From: Janthinobacterium aquaticum
GTDB lineage: Bacteria; Pseudomonadota; Gammaproteobacteria; Burkholderiales; Burkholderiaceae_D
Direction of reading: 5' to 3'
DNA length: 64,000 nucleotides
Assembly (NCBI RefSeq): GCF_009208565.1
Contig: NZ_WFLK01000018.1
Location: 1 to 64,000 of the forward strand
Shown in pieces: positions 27,250 to 35,654 of the stretch (its first letter is position 1; each line of letters starts with the position of its first letter). The notes under the pieces are model-generated. The model searched no databases and had not been told where the DNA came from. It saw nothing but the letters and a program-made list of their open reading frames with translations. The translations under genes and the position numbers were made by a program.

Positions 27250-27314
27250 CTAAGTTTCATTCTTCCCCGCCAGCCAGCGTTTGCCAGCCAGTGCATGCCT
27301 TCCAAGGAGACACC

Positions 27315-28397
27315 GTGCTGACCATGTCCACTGCATTCGATCCTGCCGTCCTGCCAGTTCCCGGCCACACCTTCCTGACCAGCCAGCGTCATACGTCCGA
27401 CGAGCCAGGCTTGTCCGAAGGCGCGCTGCTTGCCGCCCATGCCGGTTTGCTGCTGCGCGACGGCGCCGACCTGGCCGCGGTGCGCCTGCGCGACCAGTGG
27501 CCGGCCCTGATGGCCGGCGTTGCGGCCTTGGGCGAGGTGGTGGCGCAAACCTGCAACGCCGCCTGCGTGCATGAAAAGACCGGTGTCTATCATGGTGCAA
27601 GCCACAGCGGCCAGGTTGGCTTGGTGCTCGGTGGCGAAATCGACCTGCGCGTGTTCTACCGCCACTGGGCGCATGGCTATGCGGTATGTGAGATGGGGGC
27701 GTCAAGCGTGCAGCGCAGCCTGCAGTTTTTCGACGCCGCCGGCCACGCTGTGCACAAGATCATGCTGACGCCGCGCAGCGATCTTGCCGCCTACGATGCG
27801 CTGGTGGCGCAGCATGCCGCCAGCGACCAGCAGCCTGGCATGTGCGTGCAGGCGCCGCCGTCGCCGCAGCTAGAGCAGCCTGATGCGCAGGTCGATGTGG
27901 CCGGCTTGCGCGCGGGCTGGGCCAGCCTGCACGACACCCATGATTTCTTTCTGCTGCTGAAAAAATATGCAGTCTCGCGCCTGCAGGCGCTGCGCCTGGC
28001 CGAGCCGCGTTTTGTACAGCAGCTCGATGTTGCGTGCGTACTTGATCTGCTGCGCGACGCCGCGCAGGAGCAGGTGGCCATCACGGCGCTGGTGGGCAAT
28101 GCCGGCATGCTCCAGCTGCATACGGGGCAGATACACAAGGTGCTGGCAACGGGGCCGTGGATCACGATCGCCGATGCGCGTTTCAGGCTGCAGCTGTGCG
28201 AAGACGATATCGCCAGCGCCTGGGTGGTGCGCAAGCCCACCGTCGATGGCCTGGTCACCTCAGTGGAAGTGTACGATCACAAGGGAGACGCCATCGTGAT
28301 GCTGTCGGGAGCACGCAAGCCCGGCGCGCAGGAGCTGTGCGCGTGGCGCCATATCGTCGACAAGGCTGCCTGGGAGGATCAGTTATGCGCCGCATGA
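27315..28397 (+). CDS. hmuS: Haem-utilisation protein, HmuS/HemS family
   Basis: A ~360-residue cytoplasmic haem carrier/degrader made of two homologous domains (first with VGLVLGGEIDLRVFYRHWAHGYA, second with QLHTGQIHKVLATGPWITIAD). GTG 27315 is preceded by AAGGAG at five bases; ATG 27324 in the same frame is the alternative. The upstream Fur box implies induction by iron starvation. No TonB receptor or haem ABC transporter lies beside it, so uptake genes must be elsewhere. Confidence 0.85.
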   Translation: MLTMSTAFDPAVLPVPGHTFLTSQRHTSDEPGLSEGALLAAHAGLLLRDGADLAAVRLRDQWPALMAGVAALGEVVAQTCNAACVHEKTGVYHGASHSGQVGLVLGGEIDLRVFYRHWAHGYAVCEMGASSVQRSLQFFDAAGHAVHKIMLTPRSDLAAYDALVAQHAASDQQPGMCVQAPPSPQLEQPDAQVDVAGLRAGWASLHDTHDFFLLLKKYAVSRLQALRLAEPRFVQQLDVACVLDLLRDAAQEQVAITALVGNAGMLQLHTGQIHKVLATGPWITIADARFRLQLCEDDIASAWVVRKPTVDGLVTSVEVYDHKGDAIVMLSGARKPGAQELCAWRHIVDKAAWEDQLCAA

Positions 28398-28561
28398 TTG
28401 CCGCCAGCGTGGCGCGGCGCATTGCGCTGAAAAAGAATGCAGCTGGCAGCCTGGTGGCGCCGCTGCAGGGGCATGAATCTGGCCCAGGCAAGCCGGCAGC
28501 GCTTACCAGTGCCGTTGCCGGCGCAGCGGTAGCGCTGGCCGGCGTGCGAGGGCCAAAGTAA
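28385..28561 (+). CDS. Small basic hypothetical protein after hmuS
   Basis: A 58-residue frame that begins inside the last codons of hmuS. It has an excellent ribosome site (GGGAGG, 28371-28376) at the right distance from ATG 28385. The product (MRRMIAASVARRIALKKNAAG...) has a basic N-terminus and an Ala/Gly-rich rest. It does not match the HemP pattern I know. It ends six bases before the end of the convergent yecA-like gene. It may be a real Fur-controlled small protein. Confidence 0.45.
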   Translation: MRRMIAASVARRIALKKNAAGSLVAPLQGHESGPGKPAALTSAVAGAAVALAGVRGPK

Positions 28562-28566
28562 GACGA

Positions 28567-29265
28567 TCAGGCTGGGGTGCCTTCGGCGCCGCAGCATTTC
28601 TTGAACTTCTTGCCGCTGCCGCAAGGGCAGTCGTCGTTGCGGCCCACTTTCGGCTCTTCGCGCTTGAGCGTTTGTACCGGGGCCTTGCGGCGCGGTACCC
28701 AGAAACGGTGGATGGCCGGCAGGTTCGCTTCCAGTTCCTGCGCCAGCTTGTGCGCCTTGACCGGGTCTTCCACCAGTTGCAGTTCTTCTTCCTCGATCTC
28801 GTCGGCGCCCAGCAGGTAGATCGGGCGCATCAGGTCGGCCACTTCCGAGTCCCAGATCTCGTTCCACGAGCCTTCGCGCAGCTCCATGCCGTCCCAGAAG
28901 CCCCAGCACCACGATTCGGCGTCGATCAGGGTCTGGCCGGCGTGTTCATGCTCGACAAACAGCGGCTCGAACTCCTTGGGCGCGACCTCGAACGTCACCA
29001 GCACCTCGTTCATGAAACGCATGATCAGGTTGATGATGCGCTCTTCTTCCTTGCCATTCTTGAATTTCGGCGCATCCTTGGCTTCTTCGCCCCATACGCG
29101 CGGCAGCCATTCGGCCGGCATGATCGGCTCGGGACCGATGGCCACGGCCGTCAGATAGCCGTGCAGCATATCCATGGTCATGGCGTCTTCGGAGCACCGG
29201 TCCGATAACAGGAACTGGTCTAGTTCGTCGAATTCTTTTTCTGATAATGGCTGTTCGAGTTGCAT
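28567..29265 (-). CDS. UPF0149/YecA-family protein with SEC-C metal site
   Basis: A 232-residue protein. The N-terminal ~170 residues are the YecA/UPF0149 helical domain ([36 protein letters not shown]). The C-terminus is a SEC-C zinc motif ([18 protein letters not shown]) like that of SecA. Function unknown, possibly ribosome or chaperone contact. ATG 29265 gives the standard [15 protein letters not shown] start with AAAGAG upstream; the longer frame to 29328 is not family-like. Confidence 0.88.
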   Translation of the reverse strand: MQLEQPLSEKEFDELDQFLLSDRCSEDAMTMDMLHGYLTAVAIGPEPIMPAEWLPRVWGEEAKDAPKFKNGKEEERIINLIMRFMNEVLVTFEVAPKEFEPLFVEHEHAGQTLIDAESWCWGFWDGMELREGSWNEIWDSEVADLMRPIYLLGADEIEEEELQLVEDPVKAHKLAQELEANLPAIHRFWVPRRKAPVQTLKREEPKVGRNDDCPCGSGKKFKKCCGAEGTPA

Positions 29266-29369
29266 GGCTTGCTCTTTGTGGAGAAATATAAGGCAACAGT
29301 ATACGCCTTGCGCTGGCGCGGTGCGCAAGTGTTTATGCAGCCTGTTGCGCCGCCCCGTACAATATCGCC

Positions 29370-30383
29370 ATGCACAATGAAAACCCGCCGCACCAGGACG
29401 ACCGGCCCGTCCATCCCTATGCCGAACTCGGCCCCGACTGCGTGCTTGACGCGCTGGCCAGCGTCGGCTTGCATGGCGATGGCCGCCTGCTGGCGCTCAA
29501 CAGCTATGAAAACCGCGTCTATCAGGTCGGCATCGAAGACAGTGCGCCGCTGGTGGCCAAGTTCTATCGTCCCGGGCGCTGGAGCGATGCTGCCATCCTG
29601 GAAGAGCATGCGTTCGTGTCCGAACTGGTTGAGCGTGAAATCCAGGTGGTGCCGGCGCTGGCGATTGGCGGCAGCACGCTGCATGAGTTCAACGGTTTTC
29701 GTTTTGCCGTGTTTGCGCGCCATGGCGGCCGTGCGCCCGAGCTTGACGATCCGGCCACGCTGGAATGGATAGGGCGCTTTATCGGCCGCATCCACGCCGT
29801 CGGCGCACTGGGCGCCTACCGTGAGCGCCCGGCGCTCGATCATCACACGTTTGGCGTCGAACCGAGCGAATTCATCCTGGCCGGCGACTTCGTGCCGGCC
29901 GAGCTGCGCGCCGCCTACGCCAGCGTGGTGGCGCAGGCGCTTGACGGCGTGCGGCGCTGCTACGAGCGCGCCGGCGATGTGAGCATCCTGCGCACGCACG
30001 GTGACTGCCACGGCGGCAATGTGCTGTGGACCGACGCCGGCCCGCATTTTGTCGACTTTGACGACAGCCGCATGGGGCCGGCCATCCAGGATCTGTGGAT
30101 GATGCTGTCGGGCGAGCGGCACGAAATGGTGCGCCAGATGAGCGATATCCTGGCCGGCTACGAAGACTTCTGCGATTTTGAGCCGCGCCAGCTGTACCTG
30201 GTCGAAGCATTGCGCACGCTGCGCCTGATCCATTACTCGGCCTGGCTGGCGCGCCGCTGGGACGACCCGGCCTTTCCCGTCGCTTTCCCCTGGTTTAACA
30301 CCCAGCGCTACTGGCAGGACCGGGTGCTGGAGCTGCGCGAACAGATCGCGCTGATGGATGAAGCGCCTTTGTGGCCGGTCTGA
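29370..30383 (+). CDS. srkA: Stress-response serine/threonine kinase SrkA (YihE/RdoA)
   Basis: A 337-residue choline-kinase-like protein kinase. Typical SrkA blocks are [12 protein letters not shown] near the N-terminus, the catalytic loop [13 protein letters not shown], the metal-binding [16 protein letters not shown], and [16 protein letters not shown] near the C-terminus. In E. coli it protects against stress-induced death. It stands alone, divergent from the yecA-like gene. Confidence 0.93.
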   Translation: MHNENPPHQDDRPVHPYAELGPDCVLDALASVGLHGDGRLLALNSYENRVYQVGIEDSAPLVAKFYRPGRWSDAAILEEHAFVSELVEREIQVVPALAIGGSTLHEFNGFRFAVFARHGGRAPELDDPATLEWIGRFIGRIHAVGALGAYRERPALDHHTFGVEPSEFILAGDFVPAELRAAYASVVAQALDGVRRCYERAGDVSILRTHGDCHGGNVLWTDAGPHFVDFDDSRMGPAIQDLWMMLSGERHEMVRQMSDILAGYEDFCDFEPRQLYLVEALRTLRLIHYSAWLARRWDDPAFPVAFPWFNTQRYWQDRVLELREQIALMDEAPLWPV

Positions 30384-30402
30384 AGCGCTTGAAAACGAGA
30401 AA

Positions 30403-30424
30403 AGGGCGGTAAACCGCCTTCTTC
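30403..30424 (+). terminator. Weak hairpin terminator after srkA
   Basis: GGCGG (30405-30409) and CCGCC (30414-30418) pair around a short AT-rich loop and are followed by a broken T-rich run (TTCTTCTT), 20 bases after the srkA stop. Confidence 0.5.
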
Positions 30425-30470
30425 TTGAACCGCTGAAAAGCCCATGGCGGCCCGATAATGGTGGTATATA

Positions 30471-30490
30471 ACGCTGGAACGTTCCGGCGT
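30471..30490. promoter_or_regulatory. Near-perfect 20-bp palindrome before the coiled-coil gene
   Basis: ACGCTGGAACGTTCCGGCGT matches its own reverse complement at 18 of 20 positions and has GGAACGTTCC at its centre. It directly follows a -10-like TATATAA (30465-30471) and ends 22 bases before the ATG, a typical repressor position. Confidence 0.5.
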
Positions 30491-30512
30491 TGACACCATC
30501 ACGCGAGTCATC

Positions 30513-32924
30513 ATGCAAGCACAAAACCAGCGCCAGGCCGCCTCCCTCTCCGCATACGCCGACGAGGATGAATTCGGGCAGGACAGCATCGTCTCGCTGC
30601 ATGATTTCAATGAACTCGACGTTGCCGCCCCCGCAGCGGTACCAGACATGGCGCCAGTGCCGCCGCCGGTTGCCCAGCTTGATGCCGAGCCGGCTGAAGC
30701 GGCGGCCGAATCCACCTCCAACTCCGAACCCGTGGCTGATCGCCAGAAAATGGAATTGAAAGCCATCCACGAAGCCATCGCGCGCGTGGAAGCCGAGGCC
30801 AAGGCCACCTGCGCGGCCGAAAGCCGCGCGCTGGCCGAAGCGCGCGTGCGCTCGCTGGCCGAAGACCGCGCCGCCATCGATGCCGCTGCCGCAGCAGCAG
30901 CGCAGCAAAGCGCGCAGGCGGCAGAAGAGGCGATCGCTGCCAACCGCGACCGCCTGGAAACCATGCGCGCCGCTGCGCAGGCCAGCGTGGCCCGCCTGGA
31001 AGCGGTCAAGCTGGAAACGGCCGAATTGCGCGCCCGCGTCGAAGCCGACAATGAAATCCGCCTCGCTGCCGAACAGCGCGTCCGCGCCGAACAGGAAAGC
31101 CGCCTGCGCGCCAGCGAACAGGTGGCCGTGCAGTCGGAACTGGCCGAACAGGTCGCGCGCGCTGCCGAAGAGCTGCAGGTGCAGACCGAACAGGCGCGTC
31201 TGCAGGCGGTCGAACGCGTCGCTGCCGTACAGGCAGCCAAGGAAGAAATGGTCGGCATCGCTTCGGCCGATGCGCGCATGGCGGTGCTGGCGCGCGAGCG
31301 CGAGCGCCAGGCTCACGGTGCACGCCAGACCGCGCAGATGCTGGCCGAAGCCGAAAGCGAGGCGCTGGAACTGACGGTGCAGCGCGAGCGCGCCGACCAG
31401 ATCGCGCTGGAATCGGCCTTCAACCGCGCCGCCGCCGAAGTGCGCGCGCTGGAAGAAGCGCGCGCGCTGGCGCACCTGGAACAGGAGCGCGAAGCCATTG
31501 CGCTGGCGCAGGCCGAGTCCGAGCGCCATGCGGCGCAGTCGCTGCATCTGCGCCTGCAGACCGAAAAAGAACTGCGCGACGCCGCCGTGCACCGCGAGCG
31601 CCTGGAAATGGTCGCTGCCGCCAGCGCCCAGGCGCGCCGCGACGCCGACGTGCGCATCCTGGCCGCCACCGAAGCGCGCATCGAGGTCGATCGCCAGCTG
31701 CGCGCGGTGGCGCTGGCGCGTATCGCCGCCGAACAGGATGCTGAAATCGCCGGCCACGCCCGCCTGGAAGCGGAAGCGGCCACGCTGAAAGAAACCCGGG
31801 CGCGCGAAGCGGCCGAACAGAACGCGGCGGCCGCCGCCGCTCAGGCGCTGGAAGAGGAACAGCGCGCCGCCAGCCTGGCCGAGCAGCGCGCCGGGCAGGC
31901 CCGCGCCGCAGCCGAATTGTCGGCGCGCCAGAATACCGCGGAACAGGCGCTGCTTGAAGCCGGCGCCGCGCAACTGGCTGTGCAGGAGCAGGTCGCCTTG
32001 CTGGCCGAAGAAAAAGCCACAGAAGCGGCGCGTTTGCAGCAACAGGAAAAAGCGCGCATCAATGCTGAACAGCACGCCATCGCTGCCCTGAAGGACAAGC
32101 TGGCTGCCGAAGCGCTGGCCCTCGCCGCGACCGAACAGCGCATCGTGGCCGAGCAGGTACAAACCGAAGCGCTGCGCGAGCAGCAGGCAGCCCAGCTGGC
32201 GCTGAAGGACGCGGCAGAAAAAGAAGCGCACGCGGTTGCCATCCTGACCGAGCAGGCGCTGGTCGAAGGCCAGCAAAAAGCCGCCGCCGCGCAGGCCGTG
32301 CAGGCGCAGGCGCGCCTGGCAGTCGAACTGGGTCTGGTGCACAGCGAGCGCGCCCGCGTGGAAGCTGAAAAAGCCCAGGCCGCCGAACAACTGCTGGCCA
32401 CCGAGCGCGCCTTTGTCGACACAGAACGCGAGTCGCTGGCCCTGATTGCTGAAAAACTGGTGCAGCAGCGCCAGACCACGGCTGTTGAAGAACGCGCTTC
32501 CAAAGCGATTGCCGGGCGTCTGCAAGCCGAACGCCAGGCCACTGAAGCGGCCGAAGCGCGCGCCAGCATGGAGCAGCAAGCGCAGGACGCCATGCGTGAA
32601 CGCGCAGAGACCGAACTGGCGGCGCAGCAGGCAGCGAGCGACAAATTGGCCGCCCAGCAAGCGCTGCTGGCCAGCGCCCAGGCGCACGCCGCCGTCCAGC
32701 GCAAAGCTGCCGAAGCCACGCGCGCCATGGCAGTAGCCAAGCAGCAGCTGCTGGAACTGGATATGCGCCGCGCCGCCCAGCAGGAACGTGAACTGACCGC
32801 GCTGCGCGCCAGCCTGAAGGAAAAGCAGGGGGAATTGTCCGATTCGCTGGCAGCAGTACGCGCCAAGGCAGAAGCGGCCAGCTCAGCGCATCTGACGCGC
32901 GAAGTGATCGAGCGGTTTATGTAA
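30513..32924 (+). CDS. Large coiled-coil protein, unknown function
   Basis: An 803-residue cytoplasmic protein. The first ~75 residues are acidic and Pro-rich (disordered). The remaining ~725 are Ala/Glu/Gln/Arg-rich and look helical throughout. I see no Pro, Trp or Tyr there and no membrane segment or signal peptide. An uninterrupted coiled coil of this size would be a rod of about 100 nm, so a structural, scaffold or cytoskeletal (Ccrp-like) role is possible. The sequence is degenerate, not made of exact repeats. It starts at ATG 30513 with no strong ribosome site. A Ter cluster lies next to it on the other strand. Confidence 0.75.
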   Translation: MQAQNQRQAASLSAYADEDEFGQDSIVSLHDFNELDVAAPAAVPDMAPVPPPVAQLDAEPAEAAAESTSNSEPVADRQKMELKAIHEAIARVEAEAKATCAAESRALAEARVRSLAEDRAAIDAAAAAAAQQSAQAAEEAIAANRDRLETMRAAAQASVARLEAVKLETAELRARVEADNEIRLAAEQRVRAEQESRLRASEQVAVQSELAEQVARAAEELQVQTEQARLQAVERVAAVQAAKEEMVGIASADARMAVLARERERQAHGARQTAQMLAEAESEALELTVQRERADQIALESAFNRAAAEVRALEEARALAHLEQEREAIALAQAESERHAAQSLHLRLQTEKELRDAAVHRERLEMVAAASAQARRDADVRILAATEARIEVDRQLRAVALARIAAEQDAEIAGHARLEAEAATLKETRAREAAEQNAAAAAAQALEEEQRAASLAEQRAGQARAAAELSARQNTAEQALLEAGAAQLAVQEQVALLAEEKATEAARLQQQEKARINAEQHAIAALKDKLAAEALALAATEQRIVAEQVQTEALREQQAAQLALKDAAEKEAHAVAILTEQALVEGQQKAAAAQAVQAQARLAVELGLVHSERARVEAEKAQAAEQLLATERAFVDTERESLALIAEKLVQQRQTTAVEERASKAIAGRLQAERQATEAAEARASMEQQAQDAMRERAETELAAQQAASDKLAAQQALLASAQAHAAVQRKAAEATRAMAVAKQQLLELDMRRAAQQERELTALRASLKEKQGELSDSLAAVRAKAEAASSAHLTREVIERFM

Positions 32925-32957
32925 AGAATGGCCGGGCGCGGGTGGAATTAACGGGGC

Positions 32958-33057
32958 GTAGGTCGGATTAGCGGGGCTACGCCCCGCGTAATCCGACAAC
33001 ATGGTTGGCGCCTGAGGTATTGTCGGATTACGGCCCGAAGGGCCTAATCCGACCTAC
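32958..33057. repeat. REP-like repeat pair (facing copies)
   Basis: First hairpin (32958-33002): outer arms GTCGGATTA / TAATCCGAC, inner tip GCGGGGC-TAC-GCCCCGC. Second (33019-33057), inverted: inner tip GGCCC-GAA-GGGCC. They are separated by GGTTGGCGCCTGAGGT. Located between the convergent coiled-coil gene and the ter-cluster end gene, whose last codons and stop (33044-33057) it supplies. Confidence 0.85.
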
Positions 33058-33424
33058 TCAACACAATCTTGTCCGCGTAATACTCGGTCTCGCCAAAGCA
33101 ATCGGTCGGCACGCCCTTGTGCTGGCTGTAGGTGACGACGATATGCTTGCCGGCAGCGGCCTGCAGCTGGCGGGCGACGGCTTCGTCGCGTACGCTGAAC
33201 TGGAATTTTTCAGGGATGGTGCCGGGCAGGGCGGTCAGCAGCAGCTCACCCTCCCAGGTTTTGCAGACCCAGCCGCGCTTGGAAAATTTCTGCAGGTGGC
33301 CGGCGCGTTCGCCTTCCGAGTAGGAAAAGCTGAGCGCCATCCAGGTATAGGCGGCCACGAACAGACCCCCTGCCAGCAGGAAGATAATCAAGGCGATGCT
33401 GACTTTTTTGGTGGTAGGGGTCAT
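33044..33424 (-). CDS. Single-pass membrane hypothetical protein ending the Ter operon
   Basis: A 126-residue protein with one N-terminal membrane helix (VSIALIIFLLAGGLFVAAY, ~8-28) and an external or cytoplasmic soluble part. Family unknown. It begins 23 bases after the terA-like gene and is probably the last gene of that operon. Its final codons (SRSD then TAG) are read from the REP-like repeat, so the natural C-terminus may have been altered by repeat insertion. Confidence 0.65.
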   Translation of the reverse strand: MTPTTKKVSIALIIFLLAGGLFVAAYTWMALSFSYSEGERAGHLQKFSKRGWVCKTWEGELLLTALPGTIPEKFQFSVRDEAVARQLQAAAGKHIVVTYSQHKGVPTDCFGETEYYADKIVLSRSD

Positions 33425-33447
33425 GGTCTGCGTAGTTTTCAGTGGGA

Positions 33448-34686
33448 TCAGTCCTTGCGGCCTGCCTTCCAGTTCAGGCCGAAATTGTAGCGTTCGTCCA
33501 TTGCCTGGTGCGCCGTGATTTTACCTTGGCCGCCGAAGTATTCCACCAATTTTGTCACCTGCAGATTGCCGCCCTGGTTTTCCAGCATGGCGATCGCACA
33601 CATGGCGTGCTGGCTGTCGCTGTCGAGGCGCACTTCAACCGTCGGCTGGCCGGGAATTTCGATGGTCACCACGCCGTCGGTGGCGGCCCAGTTGGGCACA
33701 CCCTCGTAGATAAACGCGTACACCAGCACGCGCTTGATCTGGTCAAAGTGGGCGCCGTTGATAAAGATGTTTTCGCCGCTGCTGACGCTGCCGGTGCGGT
33801 CGTCGCCTTCGAGGTGGATATACGGCGGGCGGTCAAACGCGCCCCAGCTGTTGCCCAGTGCCTGCACCGCGCTCTTGGCGCCATTGCTCATCTCGAACAG
33901 GCAGCCGATATCGAGGTCGATGCCGCCTTGCCGGCCGGCCGGCTTGGCAAACAGCTTGCCGAGAAAGCCGGTATCGAGTTTCGACGCCGGCGCCTGGCCT
34001 TGCGAGGCGTTCTGGTTCCAGTTCAGGTTGACGCGGATACGACCGTAGCCGCCGCTGTCGCGCTTGTCGAGCGAGACCTTGTCGCCGCGTTTTTCCAGCC
34101 GGATCTTGGACAGTGAAATCTTGTTCGCTGGCGGTGTAGCCGATGGTGCCGGAGGTGCAGAGGGAGCAGGCGCGGACTGCGACGCTTCGCTGCCGCCGAA
34201 GTGCTTGAGCAGCGCGCCCAGGCCGCCGGCAAAGCCCTGGCCGACGGCGCCAAAGCGCCAGCTGCCGTCGCGGCGGTACAGTTCACCGATAATCACCGCT
34301 TTTTCATCTTGGAAGTCGTTGCCGGCAAAGGCAAACGTGGCCGCGTGGCCCAGTTGCAGGCTTGAGGCACCGAGCGCGCGCATGCTGCCCTGTTCGGTGG
34401 CGGCGGTAAATACCAGCTTGTCGATGGAGGCCGGCAGGCGTGCCAGATCGACCTGGAACACCGAGCGCTGGCCATTGAGTTCGACCGTGATGGCGTTGTC
34501 GGGCGCACTTTTCTGGTTGTAGAACACCATGTAGCGGTCGTCCGACAGCTTGCCGTTGGCGTCGACGCCGAAACAGCTGACGTCCACTTCCATCGAGCCT
34601 GAAACGATATCGAGCGTGACGGCAAACGGCCCGTTCAGTCCCAGGTCGGCCAGTTTGCCTTTTTGTCCGCGTGTGAAATTGCTCAT
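33448..34686 (-). CDS. TerA-like protein with TerD-fold domains
   Basis: A 412-residue protein with two parts. Residues ~1-165 are a TerD-type domain (VDVSCFGVDANGKLSDDRYMVFYNQKSAPDNA, FKGxGE-like FIIGELYRRDGSWRFGAVGQGFAGGL). A Pro/Ala-rich linker (~170-200) leads to a TerA-type C-terminal domain (~205-412: RVNLNWNQN, IDLDIGCLFE, DDRTG, GENIFINGAHFD). TerA/TerD proteins bind calcium or metal and are linked to tellurite, phage and oxidative stress phenotypes. ATGA overlap with the CitE-like gene. Confidence 0.85.
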   Translation of the reverse strand: MSNFTRGQKGKLADLGLNGPFAVTLDIVSGSMEVDVSCFGVDANGKLSDDRYMVFYNQKSAPDNAITVELNGQRSVFQVDLARLPASIDKLVFTAATEQGSMRALGASSLQLGHAATFAFAGNDFQDEKAVIIGELYRRDGSWRFGAVGQGFAGGLGALLKHFGGSEASQSAPAPSAPPAPSATPPANKISLSKIRLEKRGDKVSLDKRDSGGYGRIRVNLNWNQNASQGQAPASKLDTGFLGKLFAKPAGRQGGIDLDIGCLFEMSNGAKSAVQALGNSWGAFDRPPYIHLEGDDRTGSVSSGENIFINGAHFDQIKRVLVYAFIYEGVPNWAATDGVVTIEIPGQPTVEVRLDSDSQHAMCAIAMLENQGGNLQVTKLVEYFGGQGKITAHQAMDERYNFGLNWKAGRKD

Positions 34687-35654
34687 GGTCGTGCTGTCCC
34701 TTCGTCGCTGGTGAGTTGATGCTGATGGATGGCGGCCGTACCGTCATCAAGCTGGCCGATGCCGAACAGGCGCGCCTGCTCGATCATGCGCTGGGCCCAG
34801 CTGGCGTGCGTGGCCACCTCGCACATCGATTCCTGCATGCGGAACACGGCCGGGCTGTCGGGGTCGATAATACGCAGCGCCAGTTCGATGTCGGACTGCG
34901 CCACCTGATAGTGGCGCTCGATCTGCGGCACCTGATCCGGGTGGATGGCGGTCTTGGCGGTCAAGCCGTGCGCCATGTCCTGCGCCACTTCGGCGTCGAG
35001 CCAGGCGCGCTGCGACAGGTGCTCGAACACCGGCGCCGACAACTCGAAGCCATGCGGCTTGAAAATCGTCACCAGCCGGCCGATCACCTGGCCCAGCGGG
35101 GTCTGGTAGATGGTGCCGGTGGTGGGGCGGCGCAGGCCCAGCAGCGCCAGCAGGTCGTTGCCGCCGATGCGCAGCGCCAGAATGCGTGGGCGCACTTCGG
35201 GCGCGCACAGCTGCAGGCGGAACTGCTTCATTTCATCGTCGTCGAACACTTCGGCCGTTTCCAGCGTGGGCATCAGCAGGTGCGCGGTATGGCGTACCTG
35301 TTCGAAGTAATCGGCAAAGTTATGGCGGGTCGACTTGGGCAGCACGAAGCCCGACAATTTCTCGACGCCGGGCATGGCCAGCACGCGTTCGAGCACTTCG
35401 GTATTGCGCACGCGCACAAAGCGCAGCGTATCGGACGCATCGCGCATGTTTTGCAGCGCCAGCGACAGGTTGAACAGCGCGTAGCTCAGATCGCGCTCGG
35501 CAATCGCATCTTCGGTGCAGAAGATCACCGAGCGCAGATGCGCAAGCTTGTCGCCATTGGCAATGGCCAGCAGATCCTTGTGCGTGGTCGGCACATACAT
35601 CGATGCGCCCAGCGCGGCCTTGTGTTCACTTTGTGGGTGTATGCAGTTATCCAT
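34683..35654 (-). CDS. HpcH/HpaI aldolase / CitE-like lyase
   Basis: A 323-residue TIM-barrel protein of the CitE/HpcH family (SMYVPTTHKDLLAIANGDKLAHLRSVIFCTEDAI, FVRVRNTEVLERVL, RIGGNDLLALLGLRR, KTAIHPDQVPQIERHY). The acidic and Arg residues of the metal and CoA-type substrate sites appear present. In Ter clusters this enzyme is predicted to make or cleave a carbon unit of a nucleoside-like product. It overlaps stiP upstream by 8 bases and terA downstream by 4. Confidence 0.85.
   Translation of the reverse strand: MDNCIHPQSEHKAALGASMYVPTTHKDLLAIANGDKLAHLRSVIFCTEDAIAERDLSYALFNLSLALQNMRDASDTLRFVRVRNTEVLERVLAMPGVEKLSGFVLPKSTRHNFADYFEQVRHTAHLLMPTLETAEVFDDDEMKQFRLQLCAPEVRPRILALRIGGNDLLALLGLRRPTTGTIYQTPLGQVIGRLVTIFKPHGFELSAPVFEHLSQRAWLDAEVAQDMAHGLTAKTAIHPDQVPQIERHYQVAQSDIELALRIIDPDSPAVFRMQESMCEVATHASWAQRMIEQARLFGIGQLDDGTAAIHQHQLTSDEGTARP

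Noticed and set aside
28385-28561. Small frame after hmuS as HemP (haemin uptake regulator)
   Set aside because: It lacks the HemP core pattern I know, so I left it as an unnamed small protein.
29220-32687. 1155-codon open frame antisense to the coiled-coil gene
   Set aside because: Arises from the GC-rich Ala/Glu/Arg codons of the opposite strand; it also crosses srkA and lacks any recognisable protein feature.
32958-33057. Hairpin repeats taken as a possible CRISPR array
   Set aside because: Only two facing copies per locus, scattered over the window, no equal spacers and no cas genes.
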